From the NCBI GenBank assembly GCA_005888925.1, contig VBCP01000176.1, forward strand, positions 1 to 11,153: 11,153 nt of DNA. The letters run 5' to 3'. Within the stretch, counting starts at the first letter, position 1. Every line of letters starts with the position of its first letter. Positions 1 to 6,778 of this stretch are shown here, piece after piece. The position numbers and the translations under genes were made by a program. This DNA is from Betaproteobacteria bacterium. Lineage in GTDB: Bacteria; Pseudomonadota; Gammaproteobacteria; Burkholderiales; SG8-39. The notes beneath the pieces were generated by a model. It saw only the letters and a list, made by a program, of their open reading frames with translations. It was not told the DNA's origin and searched no databases.

Positions 1-833
1 CCGATGTCGACGCGCTCGCCGGTGTACAGGAATACGCGCTCGAGCTCGCGCGGCGCCGCGAGAAGGCCGCCGTCCGTGCCGAGCAGGTGGAAAGGAACCA
101 GGGTTTCACCGTCGCGGAAAGCAACCAGCAGCCCGCGTGCATTGCACGCATTCAGGATCTGGAGCCGCACCCAGCCGGGGCGAACGATCCAGCTTGCATC
201 GAGCTGGCCGTTGACGAGCGCGCGGTTGCCGAGCCAGCCGTGCAGGCAGTCCTCTGCGGTCGGCGCGTACGGGCGCATCGCGCCGCCGACGACCCGGGCC
301 TCGGCGATGGCGAGCGCGAGCCGGTTTCCCGGCGCGAGGGCGAGCGCCGCATCGAGCGCGTCGTCATCTTCGTCGGTCACTACCAGCAGGCCGGTGAGTC
401 CGGCGTAGACCTGCTCGGCGGTGAAGCCGTGCGGATGGGGATGGAACCAGTACAGCCCGGAGCGGTTCTTCACTTCGAAGCGCATCCGCTTGCGCGCGCC
501 TGGCTCGATCGGATCGAATCCTGCACCGTCGGCCGCTTCCGGCAGCGTCAGTCCGTGGAAATGGACGGTAGTGGGCTGCGGCAGTGCGTTCTCGATGACA
601 CCATCGAAGCTCTCGCCGCGGCGCGCGAACAGGATCGGCTGCGGGACTTGCCGCGCTCCGAGGTCTGCCACGTACCGGCAACGCCCGGCGATGGGTTCGG
701 CACGTTCGACGACGAGGCGTCGCACGTCCGCGAGCGCGACCCGCGGCGGCGCGGGCGCGGTTCGTACCGCGGGCAAGGCGCAGGCCGCGCCGAGCGAAGC
801 CAGCCCGGCGCCGAGAAACCGGCGCCGGTTCAT
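1..833 (-). CDS. Tat-exported multicopper oxidase, CueO/laccase-like (C-terminus beyond window)
   Basis: The visible 277 residues are the first two cupredoxin domains of a periplasmic multicopper oxidase, which oxidises Cu(I), metals or phenols and reduces oxygen to water. Residues 2-7 (NRRRFL) followed by a hydrophobic Ala/Gly/Leu stretch form a twin-arginine signal, as expected for an enzyme folded with copper in the cytoplasm. The first copper motif is VHFHGL (His91, His93) and the second is WFHPHPHG (His131, His133), close to the CueO form. Residues 225-256 (LQILNACNAR, then LGTDGGLL) match the second domain. The third domain with the type 1 copper site lies off the left edge, so activity cannot be judged. 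Its ATG overlaps the permease stop by 4 bases (ATGA), placing it at the end of the pqq operon. Copper tolerance or a quinoprotein-linked oxidase role are both open. Confidence 0.88.
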   Translation of the reverse strand, partial: MNRRRFLGAGLASLGAACALPAVRTAPAPPRVALADVRRLVVERAEPIAGRCRYVADLGARQVPQPILFARRGESFDGVIENALPQPTTVHFHGLTLPEAADGAGFDPIEPGARKRMRFEVKNRSGLYWFHPHPHGFTAEQVYAGLTGLLVVTDEDDDALDAALALAPGNRLALAIAEARVVGGAMRPYAPTAEDCLHGWLGNRALVNGQLDASWIVRPGWVRLQILNACNARGLLVAFRDGETLVPFHLLGTDGGLLAAPRELERVFLYTGERVDI

Positions 834-1639
834 TTCGCGCGGTCCGCGAGCACGTGGATCATTGGCTCGTAGGCGGACTCGCGCGAGAAGCGCCAGCTCG
901 CGACGGCCACCGTAACGGCAGTGGCGAGCGCGAGCACGGCGAGGTCGAGCCCAATGCCGAAATCTGCGCTCCCCGCGCCGGGCAGCAGCGCGTGCTTGAG
1001 CAGGTCGACTCCGTAGGTGTAGGGATTCGCGGTGGCGAGCCAGCCGAGCGCGGGCGGCAGATCGCGCACCGGGTAGAGCGAGCCGCTCAAGAAGAACACC
1101 GGGAAGATCACGAAGTTCATGATCCCGGCGAAATTGTCCAGGCTGCGCGAGAACGCTGCCGTCAGCATCCCGACCCCGGCGCAAGCGAGCGAAGTCGCAG
1201 CGAGCGCAGCCGCGAGCAGCCCCCACTCGGCGCCGCGTCCGGCATAGCCCAGCGCCACGAGCAGTACGAGCAGAAGGATCGCCTGCAGCAGCGCGGCCGC
1301 GGCAGCCGAGACCACCTTGGCGATCACGATCCAGGCGTGCGGCATGGGCGCAATGACCATCATGCGCATCACGCCGGATTCCTTGTCGTACACGGTGGTC
1401 AGCGCGGCGAGCATGGCCCCGAAGAGCATCGTCATCCCGAGCACGCCCGGGACGAGAAAGCTCTTGTAGTCGACGCCGCGCGCCTCGCCGATGAATGCCG
1501 CGAATCCACCGCCGATCACGAGCAGCCAGATCAGCGGGCGCACCATCGCGGCCACCAGCCTTGTCCGCTGCCGGAACATGCGCAGCAGCTCGCGCTCGAG
1601 CACCGCGTAGATTGGACGAAAGCGCGGACCCATGCGCAT
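830..1639 (-). CDS. ABC-2 type transporter permease, quinoprotein/PQQ-associated
   Basis: This is a 269-residue inner-membrane permease of the ABC-2 family, with about six hydrophobic segments: near residues 30-50, 62-85, 105-130, 138-160, 168-190 and 230-250. The amphipathic N-terminus (LERELLRMFRQRTRL) and the FFLSGSLYPVRDLP loop with NPYTYGVDLL before the last segment are typical of ABC-2 exporters. It starts one base inside the upstream ATPase gene (TGATG) with AAAGGA upstream, so the two subunits are surely made together. A second in-frame ATG lies two codons later. From memory, a specific ABC pair is annotated with PQQ-dependent alcohol dehydrogenase systems (the phenylethanol ped cluster), and this position after pqqE fits. 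The substrate is unknown: PQQ, an alcohol or aldehyde, or a cell-envelope compound are possible. Confidence 0.88.
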   Translation of the reverse strand: MRMGPRFRPIYAVLERELLRMFRQRTRLVAAMVRPLIWLLVIGGGFAAFIGEARGVDYKSFLVPGVLGMTMLFGAMLAALTTVYDKESGVMRMMVIAPMPHAWIVIAKVVSAAAAALLQAILLLVLLVALGYAGRGAEWGLLAAALAATSLACAGVGMLTAAFSRSLDNFAGIMNFVIFPVFFLSGSLYPVRDLPPALGWLATANPYTYGVDLLKHALLPGAGSADFGIGLDLAVLALATAVTVAVASWRFSRESAYEPMIHVLADRAK

Positions 1640-2589
1640 CAGCCCAGGTCCTTTCCGTCGGCGACCCAGAGAAACACGTCGTTCAGATTCGGACGCCGGA
1701 TGCGCCAGGCCGAGGCCCTCGAGCCCATCTCCGCCTGCAGCCGGGCGATCGCGGCGACGTCCTCGTCGCGACAGCGGAAGTACGCTACGTCGCCCTCGCG
1801 CAACCCGGCCCCGAGCTTCGCCTCGAGCGCCGCGGCCAGGCCGTCGAGATCGGGCCCCTCGACCTCCAGCATGTGCCGCCCCAGCCGCTCCACCCAGGTG
1901 CGCGGCGCGCCGGATTCCACCAGCCGGCCCCGGCGGATGAACGCGACGCGGTCGCAGCCGTCGGCCTCTTCCAGGTAGTGCGTGGTGAGCAGTACCGTCA
2001 TGCCGGTCCTCGCGCGCAGCCGCTCGATGAAGCGCCAGATGCGGCGGCGGTTCGGCAGATCGAGGCCGATCGTCGGCTCGTCGAGGAACAGGATGCGGGG
2101 CTCGTGCAGGACCCCGCGGACGATATCGAGCGCGCGGCGCATGCCGCCCGACAAGGTCGCGACCGGCTGATCGCGTTTGTCCGCGAGGCCGAAGAGCTCC
2201 AGCAGCTCCCTCTGCCGCTCGCCGATCACGCGCAGCGGAAGATCGTGGAGCAGGCCGGCGAAGCGCAGGTTCTCCGCGACGCTGAGCGTGCGGTCGAGCG
2301 CCGATTCCTGGAACACCAGGCCGATCGCCGCGCGCACGCTCACCGGTTCGCGGACCACGTCGAAGCCGGCGACCGTCGCCGAGCCGGCGCTCGGCCGGAT
2401 CAGCGTCGCGAGCATGTGAAGGGTGGTCGTCTTGCCCGAGCCGTTCGGTCCCAGGAGACCGAAGAATTCTCCGGAAGAGATCTCGATGTCGAGCCCGTCG
2501 ACGGCGAGAAGGCCGGCATAGCGCTTGCGGAGGCCGGTGGCGCGGATCGCTGCGCGCGTGTCGACACCGGCGGCCCGGGGAGCGTTCAC
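1639..2589 (-). CDS. ABC transporter ATP-binding protein, partner of the ABC-2 permease
   Basis: This 316-residue ATPase has all the motor motifs: Walker A GPNGSGKT (about residues 48-55), Q-loop VFQES, signature LSGGM, Walker B ILFLDEP and the H-loop histidine in TTHYLEEAD. About 80 residues after the nucleotide-binding core form a C-terminal extension, as seen in drug- and polysaccharide-export ABC-2 ATPases. Translation begins at GTG; the GTGA overlap with the pqqE stop (4 bases) and the lack of a better start support it. It most likely energises export through the permease encoded next. The gene order pqqE-ATPase-permease suggests a link to PQQ or to quinoprotein alcohol oxidation, but nothing in the sequence reveals the substrate. 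Confidence 0.9.
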   Translation of the reverse strand: MNAPRAAGVDTRAAIRATGLRKRYAGLLAVDGLDIEISSGEFFGLLGPNGSGKTTTLHMLATLIRPSAGSATVAGFDVVREPVSVRAAIGLVFQESALDRTLSVAENLRFAGLLHDLPLRVIGERQRELLELFGLADKRDQPVATLSGGMRRALDIVRGVLHEPRILFLDEPTIGLDLPNRRRIWRFIERLRARTGMTVLLTTHYLEEADGCDRVAFIRRGRLVESGAPRTWVERLGRHMLEVEGPDLDGLAAALEAKLGAGLREGDVAYFRCRDEDVAAIARLQAEMGSRASAWRIRRPNLNDVFLWVADGKDLG

Positions 2590-3731
2590 GCGATGGGGGC
2601 TTTCTCGCTCTTACGCGAGAGCCTGCGCGAGTTCTCGTCGTCGCGGTAGAAGAGCACGGGCTTCGTCTCCACGCCTGCGCCGGCCTGCCGGGCCCGCTCG
2701 ACGGCCCGGGTGATCAGCGCGTGATGCGGCGACTTGTCGCACACCGGATCGGCGAGCGCCGCATCCCCGGTGAGCAGATACGCCTGGCAGCGGCAGCCGC
2801 CGTAGTCCTTCGCCTTCTCGGGGCAGCTGCGGCAAGGCTCCTTCATCCACTCGTCGCCCCGATAGCGGTTGAAGGCGGGCGAGTCATGCCAGATCCAGCG
2901 CAAGTCGTGCTCGCGCACGCTCGGGAACTCCAGGCCCGGCAGCATGCGCGCCTCGTGGCAGGGGAGCGCCAAGCCATCCGCGGTCAGATTGAGAAACACC
3001 GAGCCCCACCCGTTCATGCACGCCTTGGGCCGGTTCTCGTAGTAATCGGGCACGACGAAATAGATCTTCATCCTGTTGCCCACGCGCTCGCGGAACCTGT
3101 TGGTGACCTCTTCCGCGCGCTCGAGCTGCTCCTGGCTCGGCAGCAGAAGGTCGCGATTGAGGAAGGCCCAGCCGTAGTACTGAGTGTTCGCCAGCTCGAC
3201 GTACTCGGCTTCGAGCTCGGCCGCGAGCTCGAGGATCTGCCCGACATGGTCGATATTGAGCCGGTGCAGCACGACGTTGAGCACCATCGGATAGTCATAC
3301 TGTTTCACCAGCTTCGCGATCCGCCGCTTGAGATCGAAGGTGCGCGTGCTCGAGAGAAAGTCGTTCATCTCGCGCGTCGAGTCCTGGAACGACACCTGGA
3401 TATGGTCCAGGCCGCCTTCCTTGAACGCGGCGATGCGCCGCTCGTTGAGCCCGATGCCCGAGGTGATGAGATTGGAGTAGTAACCCAGCGTGCGCGCTTC
3501 GGCGACCAGCACCTCCAGGTCGTCGCGCACGAGCGGCTCCCCTCCGGAGAATCCCAGCTGCGTGGCCCCTAGCTGGCGTCCTTCGCGCAACACGCGGACC
3601 CACTCCTCGGTGGCGAGCTCCTCCCCGTAAGCCGTGTAGTCGACCGGGTTGGAGCAATACACGCAGTGCAGCGGACAGCGGTAGGTCAGCTCCGCGAGCA
3701 GCCACAGCGGCGGGTTAGCCTGGCTTGACAC
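2586..3731 (-). CDS. pqqE: PqqA peptide cyclase, radical SAM enzyme PqqE
   Basis: PqqE makes the first committed step of PQQ synthesis: it forms a carbon-carbon bond between the Glu and Tyr side chains of PqqA held by PqqD. The radical SAM cluster motif CPLHCVYC (Cys19, Cys23, Cys26) comes right after the family's WLLAELTYRC opening, and SGGEPL (62-67) is the SAM-binding motif. The C-terminal SPASM region carries Cys238, Cys258, Cys300, Cys303, Cys313, Cys315 and Cys331 plus Asp309, the pattern for two auxiliary Fe-S clusters. Length (381) is normal. Translation starts at GTG, 17 bases inside pqqD, with AAGGGATGG upstream; the nearby ATG is out of frame. All recognisable metal ligands are present, so it should be functional. 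Confidence 0.97.
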   Translation of the reverse strand: MSSQANPPLWLLAELTYRCPLHCVYCSNPVDYTAYGEELATEEWVRVLREGRQLGATQLGFSGGEPLVRDDLEVLVAEARTLGYYSNLITSGIGLNERRIAAFKEGGLDHIQVSFQDSTREMNDFLSSTRTFDLKRRIAKLVKQYDYPMVLNVVLHRLNIDHVGQILELAAELEAEYVELANTQYYGWAFLNRDLLLPSQEQLERAEEVTNRFRERVGNRMKIYFVVPDYYENRPKACMNGWGSVFLNLTADGLALPCHEARMLPGLEFPSVREHDLRWIWHDSPAFNRYRGDEWMKEPCRSCPEKAKDYGGCRCQAYLLTGDAALADPVCDKSPHHALITRAVERARQAGAGVETKPVLFYRDDENSRRLSRKSEKAPIA

Positions 3732-3987
3732 GGATCCATCCCTTTACACTGGCATGCGCGAGAAACTCGGTCACGTCGCGGCGCAGGTCGGCGCCGGGAA
3801 AGGCGCGCTCGAGGTCTGCGACGATCGCCGACACAGGAGAGGCGCCGTCGACGCGCTTCAGGATCTCGCCCGCGCTCGTGCCGAGCTTCACCATGCCTTC
3901 GGGGTAGAGCAGCACGTAGGCCTGCTGCGCCTGCTCCCACTGGAAGCGGTAGTGGCGCGCGAGCTCGAACACCGAGTCTTCACTCAT
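3715..3987 (-). CDS. pqqD: PqqA-binding chaperone PqqD
   Basis: PqqD is the small winged-helix peptide chaperone (RiPP recognition element) that holds PqqA and presents it to PqqE. The 90-residue product has the family features: an RYRFQWE-like segment near residues 10-17 (here HYRFQWEQAQQAYVLLYPEG) and the MVKLGTSAGEILKRVDG core. An earlier in-frame ATG at 4014 would add nine residues, but the ATG at 3987 gives the usual length and has a purine-rich GAGGCAGGGA upstream, so I prefer it. It overlaps the end of pqqC by 8 bases and the start of pqqE by 17. It is a free protein here, fused neither to PqqC nor to PqqE as in some species. Confidence 0.95.
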   Translation of the reverse strand: MSEDSVFELARHYRFQWEQAQQAYVLLYPEGMVKLGTSAGEILKRVDGASPVSAIVADLERAFPGADLRRDVTEFLAHASVKGWIRVKPG

Positions 3988-4690
3988 CCCCGATCCCTGC
4001 CTCTCCGATCCCATATTTGAGCTGCATCGCGTCGAGCATCGCCCACAGCACGTCGAGCTTGAACTGCAGGATGTCGAGCGCGCGCTGCTGTTCGTCGCGA
4101 GTGCGGAAATGCTCCAACGTCACTTCGAGCCCGTGCTCCACGTCGCGGCGCGCTTCGCCCAGGCGCTGACGGAAGTACGCGTAGCCCGAAGGCTCGATCC
4201 AGGGATAGTGCTGCGGCCAGTTGGCGAGGCGCTGCTTGTGGATGTCGGGCGCGAAGAGCTCGGTCAACGATGCGCACACCGCCTCCTGCCAAGGCGCGCG
4301 GCGCGCGAAGTCGACGTATGCATTGACGGCAAAGCGCACGCCCGGCAGCACACGCCTGAGCGAGGCGATCTCCTCGCGCGCGAGGCCCACGGCTTCGCCC
4401 AGGCGCAGCCACGCCTCGATGCCGCCCTCGCTTCCGTGCGCGCCGTCGTGGTCGAGGATGCGCTGGATCCATCGCCGGCGCTGCTCGCGGTCGGGCATGT
4501 TGGCGAGGATTGCCGCGTCCTTGACGGGGATGCTGACCTGGTAATAGAAGCGGTTCAACACCCAGCCCTGCACCTGCGTCTTGGTGCAGCGGCCGCTGTT
4601 CATAGCGACGTGGAAGGGGTGATGGATGTGGTAGCGCTCGCCCTTGGCGCGCAGCTTTTCTTCGAATTCGGCTCTGCTCCACGGATTCAA
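3980..4690 (-). CDS. pqqC: Pyrroloquinoline-quinone synthase PqqC
   Basis: PqqC is the cofactor-free oxidase that catalyses the last step, ring closure and eight-electron oxidation of the intermediate AHQQ to PQQ. The 236 residues show the heme-oxygenase-like helical fold and HIHHPFH at 21-27. Residues matching the active site described for the Klebsiella enzyme are all present, apart from a shift of about three in numbering: His24, Arg47, His81, Tyr125, His151, Arg154, Arg176 and Lys211. The start is an uncommon TTG, fixed by the NPWSRAEFEEKLRAKG opening that begins PqqC proteins, by GGAAG seven bases upstream and by a 4-base TTGA overlap with the pqqB stop. No ATG is available in frame nearby. 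Confidence 0.97.
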   Translation of the reverse strand: MNPWSRAEFEEKLRAKGERYHIHHPFHVAMNSGRCTKTQVQGWVLNRFYYQVSIPVKDAAILANMPDREQRRRWIQRILDHDGAHGSEGGIEAWLRLGEAVGLAREEIASLRRVLPGVRFAVNAYVDFARRAPWQEAVCASLTELFAPDIHKQRLANWPQHYPWIEPSGYAYFRQRLGEARRDVEHGLEVTLEHFRTRDEQQRALDILQFKLDVLWAMLDAMQLKYGIGEAGIGDE

Positions 4691-5598
4691 AGTTCGACTT
4701 CCATTCCGTCGTAGGCGACCTCGACTGCGGCGGCGTCGAGCGCGGTGCGCTCAGGGCCATCCTCGTCCAAAATCGGATTGGTGTTGTTGATGTGAATGAG
4801 GATCTTGCGCGCCCGCAGCGGCTTCAGCGCTTCGAGCATGCCTCCGGGCCCGCTCTGCGGCAGGTGGCCCATGTCGCGCGCGCTCTTGTTCGAGACCCCA
4901 AGCCGGATCAGCTCGTCATCGGTCCAGAACGTGCCGTCGAGCATCAGGCAGTCGGCCTCGGCGAGAAACGGCCTCAAGTGCGGCTCGATCTCGCCCAGCC
5001 CGGGAGCGTAGAACAGCACCCGGCGGCTACGCCCGTCGACGATGCGCACGCCGATGTTGTCGCCCGCGCGCGGCTCGTTGCGGTGCGCGGAGTAGGGCGG
5101 CGGCTTGCTCTTGAGCGGCACCGCGGTGAACGACAGCGCCTGCGCACCCGCGACCGAGAACGTGATCCCAGGGTCGGGCGCGATCGGATGCCAGTCGACG
5201 CCGCAGAAGTGATCGAGGATGCTGAACAGCGGATTGCCGCGGGTCAGGTCTTCGCGCACTCGCTCCGTGCAATAGACCGCGAGTCGTTCTCCCTCGCGCA
5301 GCATTAGAAGCCCCGCGGTATGGTCAATCTGGGCATCGATCAGGACGATCGCACGCACCGCGGTGTCGCGCACCGCACGCGCCGGCTGCAGGTGCGGAAA
5401 CGCGCGAAACTGCGTCAACAGGTCGGGCGAGGCGTTGAACAGCGTCCAGTCGCTGCCGTCAGCCGAGACCGCGATCGACGATTGCGTGCGCGGCCGTGCG
5501 CGGATCGTGCCTTTGCGCACGCCGTCGCAGTTGCGACAGTTGCAGTTCCACTGCGGGAACCCGCCTCCTGCCGCGGAGCCGAGCACGCGAATGTGCAT
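4687..5598 (-). CDS. pqqB: PQQ biosynthesis protein PqqB, metallo-beta-lactamase fold
   Basis: PqqB is a metallo-beta-lactamase-fold protein that family work links to hydroxylation of the Glu-Tyr derived intermediate; an older idea was PQQ transport. The 303 residues begin with the classic RVLGSAAGGGFPQWNCNCRN; the CNCRNC motif (Cys19, Cys21, Cys24) is the structural zinc site. DAQIDHTAG (88-96), LMLDGTFW (218-225), DMGHLPQSG (242-250) and HINNTNPIL (269-277) are the family's metal and active-site blocks. Length is standard. The ATG at 5598 is preceded by TTTAAGG, about ten bases away and just after an intrinsic terminator that separates it from pqqA. Its stop overlaps the TTG of pqqC. Confidence 0.97.
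   Translation of the reverse strand: MHIRVLGSAAGGGFPQWNCNCRNCDGVRKGTIRARPRTQSSIAVSADGSDWTLFNASPDLLTQFRAFPHLQPARAVRDTAVRAIVLIDAQIDHTAGLLMLREGERLAVYCTERVREDLTRGNPLFSILDHFCGVDWHPIAPDPGITFSVAGAQALSFTAVPLKSKPPPYSAHRNEPRAGDNIGVRIVDGRSRRVLFYAPGLGEIEPHLRPFLAEADCLMLDGTFWTDDELIRLGVSNKSARDMGHLPQSGPGGMLEALKPLRARKILIHINNTNPILDEDGPERTALDAAAVEVAYDGMEVEL
4698..4702 (-). promoter_or_regulatory. Ribosome binding site of pqqC (decides TTG start)
   Basis: GGAAG on the minus strand, seven bases before the TTG codon. It lies inside the last codons of pqqB, so pqqC translation is likely coupled to pqqB termination. It is the main sequence support for the rare start codon. Confidence 0.6.
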
Positions 5599-5612
5599 GT
5601 TGGCGCGGCCTT

Positions 5613-5641
5613 AAAAAACGAAAGCCCCTCGTCGGGGCTCT
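5613..5641 (-). terminator. Intrinsic terminator between pqqA and pqqB
   Basis: On the minus strand an eight-pair stem (AGAGCCCC with GGGGCTTT, one G-U pair) closes a five-base loop GACGA and is followed by CG and six T residues. It lies 20 bases after the pqqA stop and 15 before the pqqB start. It would end most transcripts after pqqA and let a fraction read into pqqB onward, giving a short abundant pqqA message and a rarer long one. Confidence 0.8.
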
Positions 5642-5660
5642 CGTCTGACGCCGGCCGCGT

Positions 5661-5732
5661 TTAGCGGTTGGCGATGTACATCGTCACCTCGAAGCCGAAA
5701 CGCATCTCGGTGTACTCAGGCTTGATCCACAT
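5661..5732 (-). CDS. pqqA: PQQ precursor peptide PqqA
   Basis: This 23-codon gene encodes the ribosomal precursor of PQQ. The product begins MWIKPEYTEMR and ends GFEVTMYIANR. The family hallmark E-V-T-M-Y is present: Glu15 and Tyr19 are the residues cross-linked by PqqE and finally converted into the cofactor. The MWxKP start and the Arg end are also standard. It has the strongest ribosome binding site in the window and is followed by a terminator, which fits the need for a stoichiometric substrate rather than a catalyst. No PqqF- or PqqG-type protease, needed to free the Glu-Tyr unit, is visible in this window. Confidence 0.98.
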   Translation of the reverse strand: MWIKPEYTEMRFGFEVTMYIANR

Positions 5733-5736
5733 GCGT

Positions 5737-5744
5737 ACCTCCTT
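5737..5744 (-). promoter_or_regulatory. Near-perfect Shine-Dalgarno of pqqA
   Basis: AAGGAGGT on the minus strand, four bases before the pqqA ATG. It is much stronger than the sites of pqqB-E and agrees with a high demand for the PqqA peptide. No convincing -10/-35 pair was found upstream, so the promoter itself is not called. Confidence 0.85.
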
Positions 5745-5805
5745 ATTCCATGGGTAGTGTCGAGAAACTGCAGCCCGGCGCCCACCGCGAAATCAGGAAA
5801 TCGAG

Positions 5806-5822
5806 CTCATGATTTTCATGAG
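5806..5822. promoter_or_regulatory. Palindromic operator candidate between pqqA and the S33 hydrolase
   Basis: CTCATGA-TTT-TCATGAG is a perfect inverted repeat, seven-base arms with a three-base spacer, in the 103-base divergent gap. Its edge lies 73 bases before pqqA and 13 before the hydrolase ATG, a suitable place for a dimeric regulator acting on both genes. It also contains the ATG codons of a five-codon minicistron. No poly-T follows, so it is not a terminator. Confidence 0.45.
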
Positions 5823-5835
5823 ATAGCGGCCGATA

Positions 5836-6768
5836 ATGTGCCGCTTGAACACCGCTGAATCGACTCTCTATCCCGCGCTCGAGCCTTTTGCGCAGCAGCA
5901 GCTACCCGTGGGTGGCGGACATGCCATCCATTTCGAGCAGTGCGGCAATCCGGCTGGCTTCCCGGCGATCTTTCTCCACGGCGGCCCGGGGAGCCATACG
6001 CAGCCGCTGCATCGGCGGTTCTTCGATCCGCAGTTCTATCGCATCGTCCTCTCCGACCAGCGCGGCTGCGGGCGCTCGGTCCCGCTCGGCTGCACCGAGG
6101 AGAACACCACCCGGCATCTGGTCGAGGATATCGAGGCGCTGCGCGACCGTCTTGGGCTCGAGCGCGTGATGCTCTTTGGCGGCTCCTGGGGCGGCACGCT
6201 CGCGCTCGCTTACGCCGCGGCGCATCCGCAGCGCGTCGCGGCAATGGTGTTGCGTGGCGTGTTCCTCGGCACCCGCGCCGAGGTTGACCGGTATCTGAAC
6301 GGGCTGGCTGAAGGGGGCGACGTGCTCGCGCGCTATCATGCGCTGGTAAACCAGCCTGACGAGGCGGCGGCTCGCGCGGCCGCGCAGCGCTGGGTCGGCT
6401 ATGAAGAGGCCGTCATGAGCCTGGATGCGGGCGGGCGCGACGTAGGGGCGGCGCAGAACGCCGCGGGCGCGGCGGATCCGGCTGCCGCTCTGGCGCGGGC
6501 CCGCGTTCAGCTGCACTACCTCGTGCACGACTGCTTTCTGGAACCGGGAGAGCTCGTCTCGAGCCTGACCCGCCTTGGCGAGACGCAGGTGCTGATCGTC
6601 CAGGGCAAGCGCGACCAGGTGTGCCCGCCGCGCGCCGCGCTGGAGCTGGCCGAGCGGCTGCCGCGCGCCGAGCTGCGCCTCATCGAGCGCGGCGGCCATT
6701 CGGCCGCGGAGCCGGCCATGGCGCAGGCGCTGCGCGGCGCCGCGGACGACCTGCGCCGGGTGCTGTAG
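5836..6768 (+). CDS. pip: Alpha/beta hydrolase, prolyl aminopeptidase (S33) family
   Basis: This is a 310-residue cytoplasmic serine hydrolase of the proline iminopeptidase family, which removes N-terminal proline from short peptides. The family blocks appear in order: LYPALEPF near the N-terminus, EQCGNP (34-39), the oxyanion motif HGGPGS (48-53), DQRGCGRS (74-81), the nucleophile elbow GGSWGG (Ser117), the acid in QGKRDQVCP (Asp260) and the base in GGHSA (His288). Length is normal. The ATG at 5836 is the first possible start after an in-frame TAG at 5824, but no clear Shine-Dalgarno precedes it, and a minicistron ends just upstream. It is divergent from pqqA and probably co-transcribed with the kinase 10 bases downstream. 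A part in PqqA trimming is conceivable but only suggested by position. Confidence 0.88.
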   Translation: MCRLNTAESTLYPALEPFAQQQLPVGGGHAIHFEQCGNPAGFPAIFLHGGPGSHTQPLHRRFFDPQFYRIVLSDQRGCGRSVPLGCTEENTTRHLVEDIEALRDRLGLERVMLFGGSWGGTLALAYAAAHPQRVAAMVLRGVFLGTRAEVDRYLNGLAEGGDVLARYHALVNQPDEAAARAAAQRWVGYEEAVMSLDAGGRDVGAAQNAAGAADPAAALARARVQLHYLVHDCFLEPGELVSSLTRLGETQVLIVQGKRDQVCPPRAALELAERLPRAELRLIERGGHSAAEPAMAQALRGAADDLRRVL

Positions 6769-6778
6769 GTAGGCCGCG

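Noticed and set aside
14..20. MCO signal as a lipoprotein signal (Cys18)
   Set aside because: The residues before the cysteine (GAA) do not fit a lipobox, whereas the twin-arginine motif fits the enzyme type.
854..1978. Plus-strand open frame opposite the ABC transporter genes
   Set aside because: Translation is rich in His/Arg/Glu without domains; the minus strand encodes clear ABC subunits.
3988..4014. Nine-residue N-terminal extension of PqqD
   Set aside because: The extra residues are not typical of PqqD and the ATG at 3987 has the better upstream site and normal length.
5832..5837. GATAAT as a -10 promoter element
   Set aside because: It overlaps the hydrolase start codon and no -35 sits at the right distance; a transcript from it would lack the ATG.
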